From positions 1-42,763 of IMG/VR virus record IMGVR_UViG_3300010883_008028: DNA of 42,763 nt, one strand, 5' to 3'. Made by a program: the position numbers and the translations under genes. The DNA is from a virus. Shown one piece after another: positions 31,121 to 38,919 of this stretch. Position 1 is the stretch's first letter. Each line of letters starts with the position of its first letter. Below the pieces are notes generated by a model. It did not search any database and was not told the DNA's origin. It worked only from the letters and a program-made list of their open reading frames with translations.

Positions 31121-32259
31121 CAAAAATTGGTTTTATTGGGTTTGGAAAACTGGGCAAACCTTGCGCTGAGGTCATTGCAAAAAAAGGTTTCTCGGTTGAT
31201 GTTTATGACACATCAGATGTTACTAGTCAGTGGTGTACTGTCACCGATTCAATTGAAGCGTGTGTCAAAGATAAGACATTTGTTTTTGTGGCAGTACCTA
31301 CTCCGCATGACCCAGCTTACGATGGTTCAACGCCAACAAATCATTTGCCGCCTAAAGATTTTAATTATGATACCGTAAAAGAAGTTGTTGCAGAAGCAAA
31401 CGCGCATATGTACGACTACCAGACGTTGGTTCTCATTAGTACCGTATTGCCTGGCACTGTTAGACGAGAGGTAGTTCCTCTTATTACAAATACCAAGTTT
31501 ATTTACAACCCATACTTGATTGCTATGGGAACTGTTGCGTGGGATATGGTAAATCCAGAAATGGTAATGATAGGCACAGAAGATGGGCTAGAGTCACCAG
31601 AATCACACGAACTCATGTACTTCTATAATCAGATTATGGAAAATGAACCCAGATATGAAGTGGGTACTTGGGATGAGTGTGAGTGTATTAAGGTGTTCTA
31701 TAATACATTCATTAGTGCCAAGATTGGTCTTGTAAATATGATACAGGATGTTGCAGAAAGACAGGGTAACATTAATGTTGATGTTGTTGCCAATGCCTTG
31801 CGAGATAGTGGTCAAAGAATCATGGGCCCAAGTTATATGAAGCCTGGAATGGGTGATGGTGGTGCTTGTCACCCGCGAGATAATATCGCACTTAGGCACA
31901 TGGCGCAAGAATTGAATTTGGGGTATGACCTATTTGCTGAAATAATGAAAGCCAGAGATATACAAGCACAGAATATGGCCAACGCGATTACCAAACATGG
32001 AAATAGAATTGCCTTTACTTCAGACTCATATAAACCAGATGTACCATACACAAATGGTAGTTATAGTTTATTAGTACAGTTTTATGTATCATCGCAGAGG
32101 AAACATTGGGTGGTTACTATGAACGATAGTCCAGATGTTATAGTAAAGGTACACGCAACCGATATCATACCAGAGGATTTCGCAGGAATCATATTTGACC
32201 CTTGGAGAACCGAATCTGGTGAAAATGTAATTCGATACGGAGACACTAGAAATGGATAA
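31117..32259 (+). CDS. NDP-sugar 6-dehydrogenase, second paralogue
   Basis: A 380-residue member of the UDP-glucose/GDP-mannose dehydrogenase family. NAD loop GFGKLG (8–13), VAVPTP (58–63), ISTVLPGT (108–114), Lys192/Asn196 in KVFYN, and the catalytic loop GMGDGGACHPRDN with Cys251 and Asp255. The loop reads GGACHPRD in place of the usual GGSCFPKD, so lysine is replaced by arginine. A short C-terminal domain (300–380) is present but is shorter than in typical enzymes. Together with 17157 the phage carries two divergent copies; they may act on different sugars or as a pair. Confidence 0.75.
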   Translation: MTKIGFIGFGKLGKPCAEVIAKKGFSVDVYDTSDVTSQWCTVTDSIEACVKDKTFVFVAVPTPHDPAYDGSTPTNHLPPKDFNYDTVKEVVAEANAHMYDYQTLVLISTVLPGTVRREVVPLITNTKFIYNPYLIAMGTVAWDMVNPEMVMIGTEDGLESPESHELMYFYNQIMENEPRYEVGTWDECECIKVFYNTFISAKIGLVNMIQDVAERQGNINVDVVANALRDSGQRIMGPSYMKPGMGDGGACHPRDNIALRHMAQELNLGYDLFAEIMKARDIQAQNMANAITKHGNRIAFTSDSYKPDVPYTNGSYSLLVQFYVSSQRKHWVVTMNDSPDVIVKVHATDIIPEDFAGIIFDPWRTESGENVIRYGDTRNG

Positions 32260-32407
32260 AGAACAGAAATCTTGGCATCAAAAAAACATCGATGAACAGA
32301 AAGATATTGCCTCTAAAAGAGAAGCCGTAGAGAAAGCAAAGAAGGAGAAGGAACTAGACCGCAAATTGAAAAAGATGCGAGAACGAGACCCCTTTATTTA
32401 TGACTAG
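32252..32407 (+). CDS. Small charged helical protein (51 aa)
   Basis: A 51-residue protein beginning MDKEQKSWHQKNID with a long run of Lys/Glu-rich helix (REAVEKAKKEKELDRKLKKM) and an aromatic end, RDPFIYD. It overlaps both neighbours by eight bases (ATGGATAA and ATGACTAG), a layout expected of a true operon gene. It has no cysteine. It could be an adaptor, or the helix might be a leader-like tail; I cannot assign a role. Confidence 0.6.
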   Translation: MDKEQKSWHQKNIDEQKDIASKREAVEKAKKEKELDRKLKKMRERDPFIYD

Positions 32408-33365
32408 ATTAGTTGGATATGGATGTTCTAATACTGCCGGTGATGAGTTAACAGACCACTTGATTCTTAAAACAACTGCACAAAAACTGGATATGGTCAA
32501 GAGAGAAATCGGGGGTGATAGGAACCTCGAGCGTTTGTTTCTGCATCAGTCGCAGCCAGGCGGCAGCGTCCAGACGGTATGGGAATACCTGTACCACCAC
32601 TTTGGGTTTCAATATGACCCCCGTTTAGACGGAATGGGTATCACTGACCCATACGCCTGGCAGTCAGTTGATACCGCTGATGATTGGGCATCTAAGTTCC
32701 CAATGCAAGTGGAACCCTATAGTCGTTCTTTGACTTGGGTTAGACATTTAGCTGAACATGGCGGATACACCCAATATATGAACAGGGGTCAAGGTGGCGG
32801 TTCGGTGGAAATGTGTCTTTATTATTTACAAACAGACCTAATGAGTGGAGCGGTGAATCCGGCAGAAGACAAGATTGTCGTGCAAGTACCACACCCATAC
32901 AGGTGGTTGGGTATGGACTTTGATGGAGACACATACACCATCCGCCCCGATGACTTAATGTATAAGACTCCGCTTGACCCCAAACAACCAGACGAATTGA
33001 ACTTCTATACGGTAAGTTATAGATACTGCACTGCACTCAAACATCTGAAAATGTTGGGTGCCGAGTTATTCTTTATACATCAATCACCACAAGCACTAAG
33101 AAGGGATGTGCTAGAAGACAATCCGGTTGGGTTGAGCAGTGGCCCATACTCCGGCAGTTTGCCATATCGTTTGGTACAACATCAATGGGAGTGGGTATTT
33201 GATAATGCGGTTGATTATAATAAGGATCTGCCAACCGCAGATATCAGTGGCAACTCAGCACGAGGCGCTGAGGGAAGCGTACATGGATTTGATCATTATA
33301 TTGCCGAGTTGCAGAAAGAAATTGGGATGAGTTTATCACAGATGCCTCAGCTGAGGGCGGTATAG
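32400..33365 (+). CDS. SGNH/GDSL hydrolase-like protein 1
   Basis: A 321-residue protein starting with a strand and GYGCSNTAGDE (residues 6–16), which fits block I of SGNH hydrolases (G-[DC]-S) with Ser10 as nucleophile. MNRGQGGGSVEM (about 127–138) fits the Asn/Gly blocks; VHGFDHY near residue 300 may provide the catalytic Asp/His. Members deacylate or transfer acyl groups on sugars, peptides and lipids. A related protein is at 35268. ATG 32400 overlaps the stop of the 51-residue gene. Confidence 0.6.
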   Translation: MTRLVGYGCSNTAGDELTDHLILKTTAQKLDMVKREIGGDRNLERLFLHQSQPGGSVQTVWEYLYHHFGFQYDPRLDGMGITDPYAWQSVDTADDWASKFPMQVEPYSRSLTWVRHLAEHGGYTQYMNRGQGGGSVEMCLYYLQTDLMSGAVNPAEDKIVVQVPHPYRWLGMDFDGDTYTIRPDDLMYKTPLDPKQPDELNFYTVSYRYCTALKHLKMLGAELFFIHQSPQALRRDVLEDNPVGLSSGPYSGSLPYRLVQHQWEWVFDNAVDYNKDLPTADISGNSARGAEGSVHGFDHYIAELQKEIGMSLSQMPQLRAV

Positions 33366-33856
33366 TGAACCACTTTGTTATTGATGCTAAACTGACAGAA
33401 GACCAAAAGGAAACATTGGGGCATCTCGCTAAGAAACACGAACAAGAGTTTCATTTACACAAGGATAAAACGGGTATAGACTACACCCACTTAGATATTA
33501 TGATACTCAATGATAACCCTGTTGCCGACAAAGTGGCAGAACAGTTTAGTGTCAAACCGAATAGGGTTAGTCTGATGAGGGTAGCTCCCAATGCTACAAT
33601 AGTACCTCATGTAGATGGAAAAGATTATCAACGACTGTCTGCTATCGTGTTCCCTATTTTACCTGTCATGGAAGACTTCACTCCAACGTCTTTCTACCAT
33701 GCTGGTAATGGGAATAAAAAATATTCACATTCATCTGAGTGTTATGCTTTTGATACCCAACAAATGCATGGCGTTGAAAATAATGATAACTATAGACTCT
33801 CGCTCCAACTTTGGTACGATATGTCACTGACTGAATTGAAGAAGATGATTATATGA
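33365..33856 (+). CDS. 2OG-Fe(II) oxygenase-like protein 2
   Basis: A 163-residue jelly-roll protein. HVD (His82, Asp84), a distal His135 (MHGVENN) and Arg144 (YRLSLQLW) complete an aspartyl/asparaginyl hydroxylase-like iron and 2-oxoglutarate site. It is shorter than the oxygenase at 15286 and lacks its N-terminal region. The start is GTG overlapping the previous TAG by one base. Probable role: hydroxylation of a pathway intermediate, maybe preparing a hydroxyl for the carbamoyltransferase that directly follows. Confidence 0.7.
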   Translation: MNHFVIDAKLTEDQKETLGHLAKKHEQEFHLHKDKTGIDYTHLDIMILNDNPVADKVAEQFSVKPNRVSLMRVAPNATIVPHVDGKDYQRLSAIVFPILPVMEDFTPTSFYHAGNGNKKYSHSSECYAFDTQQMHGVENNDNYRLSLQLWYDMSLTELKKMII

Positions 33857-35280
33857 TACAATGGGGAATTAGTGCTGGTACACACGATGCGTCTATATCA
33901 GTAATACAAAATAACAAAATACTCTTTGCTTCTCACAGTGAGAGGTTTAGTGGTATAAAGAATGATGCCTTTCTTAACCCATCAATAGTAGATTATGCTT
34001 TACAATACGGCGAACCCGCCGAAATATGTTGGTACGAGAACCCATACTTGAAGGCCGCGAGAAAAATATATGCCGGTCAGAAACGAGTATGGTTTAATCC
34101 CAGAGAATACCTCAAGAAGTTTGGTTTGACTGCGCCTGTAGTTTATGCCACCCACCACCAATCACACGCCGCTGGCGGTTACTACACCTCGCCGTTTCCC
34201 TCTGCGGCGACTCTAGTGATGGATGCCATAGGTGAGTTCACTACATCTTCTATATGGGGTGATGGGTTGAAAAAACTATGGAGTTCTTCATACCCACGTT
34301 CCGTTGGATTGTTCTATTCTGCAATGACCGCGAGGATTGGTCTCAAACCAAACGAAGACGAATATATTCTTATGGGTATGTCTGCTTATGGTGACCCTTG
34401 GAGATTCTTTGATTCAATCAAGGCCGAGATATGTGATGCCAAGTCTTTGCATCGTGGATGTATGTGGTGGAACCCAGACTTAAAGGAAGAAGATTATTTT
34501 GATGTCGCTGCAGCCACTCAGATGATATATGAACTGATATTTAGAAAGATGCTTGAAGAGACACAGAAGTTAACTCGAAACTCCAATTTAGTTTTTTCTG
34601 GTGGATGTGCTTTGAATTGTTTGGCTAACCGACACATACGCCAGTATTTTGACAACCATTGGATTATGCCTAATCCCGGCGATGCTGGGTCTAGTATTGG
34701 TGCAGTAGCTGCTCGCAACAAAACTCGGATAGAGTGGGATACGCCTTATCTTGGATATGATATAAAAGGGGCATATCCAATCGATGATATGTTACGGGAA
34801 TTGAAAGACAACAAGATAGTCGGTGTTGCGAATGGCAAAGCTGAGTTTGGCCCAAGGTCGTTGGGTAATCGTAGTCTTCTTGCAGACCCCCGTGGGCAGG
34901 AGATGAAAGTTCTTGTTAACAAGATAAAGAAGAGACAGGAGTTCAGACCATTTGCGCCAGTGATACTACAGGAAGATGTGCATAAATATTTCAAAGTTAA
35001 CAGGAGATTTAAATCACCATACATGCAAGAAATAGTTGAATGCAGGAACCCAGAATTATTTCCTGCTATCGTACACAAGGATGGTACTAGTAGGATACAG
35101 ACGGTAAACTCAGAACAACACAGTGGATTGGCACAACTTTTGAGAAGGTGGAAGGCGGAAGGTAATCACCCAATCCTCTTGAACACGAGTCTAAATATTA
35201 AAGGACAACCAATGGTTAATACTGAGGTTGATGGGAAAGAATTTACAGAAAAGTATGGAGTTAAAGTGTGCGTAGGATAA
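33853..35280 (+). CDS. O-carbamoyltransferase (NodU/CmcH/TobZ family)
   Basis: A 475-residue enzyme with both domains of the family: an N-terminal ASKHA/Kae1-like domain with WGISAGTHDASISV (4–17) and the metal-binding HHQSHA (101–106), LVFSGGCALNC (247–256), NPGDAGSSIGAV (274–284), and a C-terminal YrdC-like domain with EFGPRSLGNRSLLADPR (331–347), RPFAP and HPILLNTSLNIKGQP. The family makes carbamoyl-adenylate from carbamoyl phosphate and ATP and transfers the carbamoyl group to a hydroxyl of a sugar or antibiotic. It is somewhat shorter than typical members (about 550 residues). Overlaps the oxygenase by four bases and the SGNH gene by 13. Confidence 0.88.
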   Translation: MIQWGISAGTHDASISVIQNNKILFASHSERFSGIKNDAFLNPSIVDYALQYGEPAEICWYENPYLKAARKIYAGQKRVWFNPREYLKKFGLTAPVVYATHHQSHAAGGYYTSPFPSAATLVMDAIGEFTTSSIWGDGLKKLWSSSYPRSVGLFYSAMTARIGLKPNEDEYILMGMSAYGDPWRFFDSIKAEICDAKSLHRGCMWWNPDLKEEDYFDVAAATQMIYELIFRKMLEETQKLTRNSNLVFSGGCALNCLANRHIRQYFDNHWIMPNPGDAGSSIGAVAARNKTRIEWDTPYLGYDIKGAYPIDDMLRELKDNKIVGVANGKAEFGPRSLGNRSLLADPRGQEMKVLVNKIKKRQEFRPFAPVILQEDVHKYFKVNRRFKSPYMQEIVECRNPELFPAIVHKDGTSRIQTVNSEQHSGLAQLLRRWKAEGNHPILLNTSLNIKGQPMVNTEVDGKEFTEKYGVKVCVG

Positions 35281-36134
35281 AATATCATGGAGGTGAACAG
35301 ATTGAGGTAGATGCTTTGCATTTTTATGGGTGTTCATATGTTGCAGGGCAAGAGTTATTGGACAGTGAAATACCAGACCCAATGCAGATTAGTGATAAGG
35401 AGATGGCACTTCAGCCGGGCGAGAAACAGGCCGACTATTATAGGAGAAGACTTCAACGAGAGTTGCAATGGATTAAAAAAATTAAGTTGGAAAAACAACA
35501 GGCATGGCCTGCTCATATGTGTGAGGTATTGAAGGTGATGTGTTTTAATCATGCATCACACGGTTCTTCAATGACGCAGATGAAGGCGAATATTGTACAA
35601 CATATTATGGAAGACAAGTATGACAAGGAAACGGAAGCTATAGTTGTTGGGTTGACTGCCATCGACAGAGAAATGGTTTGGGCTTCCGAAGAGAACCAAG
35701 TAAATGGATCGGGTAGGATTGGTATGGCTAGGAGTATGGTAGTAGCTCTAAATTATGAGAGGGCAGGTTATCAAGACTTTTCTAGAACCTACATTCAGTT
35801 GAAGACGGACTTTCACAATCTTTGGAATTATATGCATGAACTTTGGAATATAATTAATATATGCGAAATGAATGGAGTGAGGGTTTACTTTGTGCCTATG
35901 TTGTATCCATTCAACCTAACGTGGTATTCAAAATCATATGATATAGATATAATCAACCCAGAATACCATGAACAGCTGCAATTCCTAGAATCAAAAATAG
36001 ATAAGTATGTCTTAGAAGGGATGAAAGTTGACCCTCTAGGGGCCAACATAATATCGCAATTGCCAAGGGGCCACCCATGCGCCGAAAGTCACAAAAGATA
36101 TGGCGTTAAGGTCGGTAACAAGTTAGCACTATGA
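35268..36134 (+). CDS. SGNH/GDSL hydrolase-like protein 2
   Basis: A 288-residue protein with a strand followed by YGCSYVAGQEL (residues 20–30, Ser23 as nucleophile), FNHASHGSSMTQM (93–105) as the Asn/Gly block, and RGHPCAESHKRYG near the end, which provides the G-H-P…H catalytic-histidine block. This is a good overall match to SGNH hydrolases of phages. Start is GTG at 35268 with GGAG seven bases upstream, in the carbamoyltransferase end. An acyl transfer or esterase step on the pathway product is likely; the acyl donor is unknown. Confidence 0.6.
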   Translation: MRRIKYHGGEQIEVDALHFYGCSYVAGQELLDSEIPDPMQISDKEMALQPGEKQADYYRRRLQRELQWIKKIKLEKQQAWPAHMCEVLKVMCFNHASHGSSMTQMKANIVQHIMEDKYDKETEAIVVGLTAIDREMVWASEENQVNGSGRIGMARSMVVALNYERAGYQDFSRTYIQLKTDFHNLWNYMHELWNIINICEMNGVRVYFVPMLYPFNLTWYSKSYDIDIINPEYHEQLQFLESKIDKYVLEGMKVDPLGANIISQLPRGHPCAESHKRYGVKVGNKLAL

Positions 36135-36430
36135 CCAATAATATAATTAAGTTCCCCACGAAACTAAAGTGGGAACCAACTGGATATAGAATAAACCTAT
36201 ACACGGAAGAGGATATCTACATAGTTCTTTTATGTCTTAACATATCCGATGATCTAGATGACCCCAAGAAATGGGTTAGGAAAGATCTACGCACTCTAGA
36301 ACCAGAATTCGTCATAGGCAAAATGGACGAATGTTTGGACAACCAAGTATTATCCGAAAAAATCAAAAAAACCATTCGTAGAATCATGTCCTCAGCCGAG
36401 GTCGTGCCTTTGTCTGCGCTTTACAACTAG
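36131..36430 (+). CDS. Hypothetical protein ending the long operon
   Basis: A 99-residue protein starting MTNNIIKFPTKLKW, a start style (T-N-x-I-I-K-F-P) common in small phage proteins of unknown role. It has a helical second half with SEKIKKTIRRIMSS. It overlaps the SGNH gene by four bases (ATGA). A possible weak terminator follows at 36445. Confidence 0.6.
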   Translation: MTNNIIKFPTKLKWEPTGYRINLYTEEDIYIVLLCLNISDDLDDPKKWVRKDLRTLEPEFVIGKMDECLDNQVLSEKIKKTIRRIMSSAEVVPLSALYN

Positions 36431-36444
36431 GGAGAGTCTATGTA

Positions 36445-36473
36445 ATCACACTCTTTGTGATGGAGTATTTTTT
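36445..36473 (+). terminator. Possible weak terminator at the end of the long operon
   Basis: ATCACA/TGTGAT stem around CTCTT, followed after GGAGTA by six T residues. An alternative stem ACTC/GAGT ends closer to the T run. This also argues against starting the PhoH gene upstream at 36457. Confidence 0.4.
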
Positions 36474-36501
36474 CAACCAACCATCTAGAGGAACACCACA
36501 C

Positions 36502-37269
36502 ATGGCAAGACGCAAAACAAACCCCAACCTTACCGTAATTGAGAATTATAATTCCGATGCCCAAACGGTAAAACAAAAATCAACACTAAAAATGCGGGTT
36601 GATGATTTAGTCACAATTGATGCACTCACTGAAACACAAGGACTGTTTTTATCTGAGTATACACGAGATGCCAAGGCGATGTTATTACATGGATGCGCTG
36701 GAACAGGTAAGACATATATTGCACTGTACAGAGCTTTAGAAGAAGTTTTAACGCGAGGAAATCCATACAAGAAAGTAGTTATAATCCGTTCTGCGGTTCC
36801 GTCCAGAGAGATAGGACACCTGCCAGGCGATGAAACGGAAAAGACGGCAGTCTACATGCAACCTTATATCGACATGTGTGCCGACTTATTCCCCACCAAA
36901 CAACAAGCATTCCAGAGATTAATCGAACAAAAACATATTGATTGGATGATAACCTCTTTTGTCAGGGGTATTACATTGGACAATGCAGTAATCATTGTCG
37001 ATGAATGCCAGAATATGAATGATATGGAGATTAACTCAATTATCACCCGCGTAGGCCACAACAGTAAAATCATATTTTGCGGTGATTTTCGACAGACTGA
37101 CCTATACAAACGAGGCGATATGAGTGGATTGCAGAAATTCATGATAATTGCTGATAATATGCCCTCTTTTCGGACATTTGAGTTCGGGACAGATGATATC
37201 GTGAGATCTGACCTAGTAAAAGAGTATCTGATTGCATTAATTAAATACGAGGAGGAATATGGGACATAA
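36502..37269 (+). CDS. phoH: PhoH-like ATPase
   Basis: A 255-residue P-loop ATPase. Walker A GCAGTGKT (residues 64–71), IIRSAVPSREIGHLPGDETEK (typical PhoH segment, around 95–115), Walker B VIIVDECQN, and FCGDFRQTD. PhoH-like proteins are among the most common auxiliary genes of marine phages; their role (RNA metabolism or phosphate-stress response) is unsettled. Start chosen at ATG 36502, which has AGAGGA nine bases upstream and gives the MARRKTNPN start; an in-frame upstream start at 36457 lies in the terminator-like hairpin. Confidence 0.9.
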   Translation: MARRKTNPNLTVIENYNSDAQTVKQKSTLKMRVDDLVTIDALTETQGLFLSEYTRDAKAMLLHGCAGTGKTYIALYRALEEVLTRGNPYKKVVIIRSAVPSREIGHLPGDETEKTAVYMQPYIDMCADLFPTKQQAFQRLIEQKHIDWMITSFVRGITLDNAVIIVDECQNMNDMEINSIITRVGHNSKIIFCGDFRQTDLYKRGDMSGLQKFMIIADNMPSFRTFEFGTDDIVRSDLVKEYLIALIKYEEEYGT

Positions 37270-37284
37270 AAGGCGAAAAAAGAC

Positions 37285-37313
37285 TTGACAACTGCCTGAA
37301 TAGCTGTTATAAT
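37285..37313 (+). promoter_or_regulatory. Early-type promoter
   Basis: TTGACA at 37285–37290, spacer of 17 starting ACTGCC, TATAAT at 37308–37313. It drives the exonuclease gene, whose leader carries AGAGAAAGAGAG. Confidence 0.85.
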
Positions 37314-37341
37314 GGGTACATAAATTAGAGAAAGAGAGATT

Positions 37342-38010
37342 ATGTTTACCCATATTACTGAAAAGCACACCTTCCCCCGTCTGATACGGGAGACCCATGA
37401 CGGGAAAAGGTGTTATATGACGGACTCCGGTGATAGATACCCTTCTATCACCACCGTTTTAGGCCATAAGACTGCGCCCTCTATACAGAAGTGGCGCAAA
37501 TATGTCGGAGAAGAAGAGGCGGATAAGATATCCCGCCAGGCTTCAGTTCGCGGCACAAAAATTCATGCTCTGTGCGAGGATTATGTCCTCAATCAAAGAA
37601 CCGAAGTCACCCAACGAAATAGAATGTCTATTGTAGAACTCCAAATGTTTAAGGACATGAAGACCTACATCGACAGGGTTGACAATATCCATTGCGTGGA
37701 ACAATTCCTATACAGTGACCATCTACGGTTGGCTGGACAGGCAGACCTTATCGCTGAATTTGATGGTAAACTATCCATCATTGACTTTAAGACATCTGGT
37801 AAGATAAAAAAGAAATCTTATATCAAGAGTTACTTTGCTCAGTGTGCTGGTTATGCCATCATGTTTGAGGAAAGAACAGGCATTCCTATTGACCAATCAG
37901 TGATTATCATTGGGGTTGCTAATGAAGACCCACAATTGTTCGTAGAAAAACGTGATAACTATACAGACTATTTGTTAGAATGTAGAGATTATTATGAAGA
38001 AACTGCTTGA
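37342..38010 (+). CDS. PD-(D/E)XK exonuclease, MGME1-like
   Basis: A 222-residue nuclease. Residues 45–75 (KWRKYVGEEEADKISRQASVRGTKIHALCEDYV) match the N-terminal motif with the helix preceding the core; GQADLIAEFDGKLSIIDFKTS (about 133–153) is the catalytic PD-(D/E)XK core with Asp, Asp and K, and YFAQCAGYAIMFEE is the following helix with the conserved Gln. It resembles phage exonucleases related to mitochondrial MGME1 and RecB/Cas4 nucleases. Likely role is DNA processing in replication, recombination or host DNA breakdown. GAGAGAAAGAGAG precedes the ATG. The last codons contain the -35 of the tmRNA promoter. Confidence 0.8.
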   Translation: MFTHITEKHTFPRLIRETHDGKRCYMTDSGDRYPSITTVLGHKTAPSIQKWRKYVGEEEADKISRQASVRGTKIHALCEDYVLNQRTEVTQRNRMSIVELQMFKDMKTYIDRVDNIHCVEQFLYSDHLRLAGQADLIAEFDGKLSIIDFKTSGKIKKKSYIKSYFAQCAGYAIMFEERTGIPIDQSVIIIGVANEDPQLFVEKRDNYTDYLLECRDYYEETA

Positions 38011-38035
38011 CATTTGCTTGGATATGAGGTATTAT
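38007..38035 (+). promoter_or_regulatory. Early-type promoter of the tmRNA
   Basis: TTGACA at 38007–38012 overlapping the exonuclease stop, 17-base spacer starting TTTGCT, TATTAT at 38030–38035. Transcription would start near 38042, at the acceptor piece of the permuted tmRNA. Confidence 0.8.
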
Positions 38036-38039
38036 ACCT

Positions 38040-38047
38040 TATAAATA
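38040..38047 (+). promoter_or_regulatory. T4-type late promoter motif before the tmRNA
   Basis: Perfect TATAAATA just behind the early promoter's -10. Late transcription would begin near 38053, still before the acceptor domain (T-arm at 38087). The same pairing of early and late promoters occurs at the other RNA locus (7480 and 7543). Confidence 0.5.
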
Positions 38048-38312
38048 ACTAACACTCGATGAAACAAGTCGAACGGTCATCAAGACGGGAGTGCGAATCT
38101 CCCCGCCTCCACCATAAGGGCATTTGTAAGTCACAATGGTGTCCTTATGATGGGGGCGAATAGGTATCGATTGGGGCTAATTAGGTGCGTGGAGAGTTCG
38201 GTGAGGAAGCTACCGTGAACGCAACAAAACTATAAATGCAGAAGATAACTTTGCACATGAGAATTACGCTTTAGCGGCGTAGTCGCTCGGGGTTCTTGAG
38301 ACAGTTCCTAGC
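38042..38312 (+). ncRNA. ssrA: tmRNA, circularly permuted (two-piece)
   Basis: Acceptor piece first: T-arm GGGAG/CTCCC (38087–38091, 38099–38103) with loop TGCGAAT, acceptor strand CGCCTCC (38104–38110), discriminator A and CCA (38112–38114). An intervening segment (38115–38151) folds as a hairpin (ATAAGG/CCTTAT). The coding piece starts with GGGGGCG (38152–38158), which pairs with CGCCTCC (one G·U). Then come ATCGATTGGGG (tmRNA 5' domain, compare TTCGACGGG), a pseudoknot-like region, and the tag frame 38238–38282: AEDNFAHENYALAA, stop TAG. The layout matches the permuted tmRNA genes of alphaproteobacteria, whose precursor is cut into two RNAs. It would rescue stalled ribosomes or tag proteins during infection. 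Confidence 0.88.
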
Positions 38313-38333
38313 AACAGAATACTGTTTCTTTTT
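38313..38333 (+). terminator. Probable terminator after the tmRNA
   Basis: AACAG/CTGTT stem around AATA, followed by TCTTTTTAT. The hairpin is short but the T tract is good; it separates the tmRNA from the hydrolase gene. Confidence 0.6.
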
Positions 38334-38357
38334 ATCTCCCTAAGAGAAGGATAAAAA

Positions 38358-38918
38358 ATGAATCTGTTTTTAAGTAACATAGTACTTGCATCACTTTCAT
38401 TATGGCCTGTTACTGCAACACAGACAAGTGTTGAAGAGGTAGTTCAACAAGAGATTACTTTAAGTCCCGAAACAGAAATTGTTTTAGACAAGAAGGAAAT
38501 CAATTGTCTTGCAGTTAACATGTATCACGAGGCTAGAGGAGAAAGTACTGAGGGACAACTCGCAGTGGCTTTCGTGACTCTCAACCGAATGGAGAGTAAA
38601 TCTTATCCCGATTCGGTTTGCGGAGTTGTTTATCAAGGTAGACACAAACCTTCTTGGAAGGATGAGGCAATACTGGTTCCTATAAGATGGAGGTGTCAGT
38701 TCAGTTGGTACTGTGATGGCAAACCAGACATTGTACGCGACACAGATTTGTTTAATGAAATGGTGCATTTGTCAATTGATGTTTGGCGGGGAAGACACGA
38801 AGATATGACAGGCGGAAGTTTGTTCTATCATGCTGATTATGTACAACCATCATGGGCAAAAAGTATGGTAATGGTAACACAAATAGATAGACACATGTTT
38901 TATAGAATGGCAAACTAA
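38358..38918 (+). CDS. SleB-family cell wall hydrolase
   Basis: A 186-residue protein with an N-terminal signal-like segment (residues 1–20, MNLFLSNIVLASLSLWPVTA) and a SleB domain from about residue 50: NCLAVNMYHEARGESTEGQLAVAFVTLNR, where the Glu of YHEARGE is the presumed catalytic acid, then QFSWYCDG and GGSLFYHADYVQPSW. SleB-like enzymes cleave the glycan backbone of peptidoglycan; in phages they act in lysis or entry. Export through a signal peptide would suit a lysis role. An AAGAGAAGGA tract precedes the ATG. The next gene starts after one base. Confidence 0.85.
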   Translation: MNLFLSNIVLASLSLWPVTATQTSVEEVVQQEITLSPETEIVLDKKEINCLAVNMYHEARGESTEGQLAVAFVTLNRMESKSYPDSVCGVVYQGRHKPSWKDEAILVPIRWRCQFSWYCDGKPDIVRDTDLFNEMVHLSIDVWRGRHEDMTGGSLFYHADYVQPSWAKSMVMVTQIDRHMFYRMAN

Positions 38919-38919
38919 A

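Noticed and set aside
36457-36501. N-terminal extension of the PhoH-like protein
   Set aside because: It lies in a terminator-like hairpin and lacks a ribosome-binding site; ATG 36502 has a good one.
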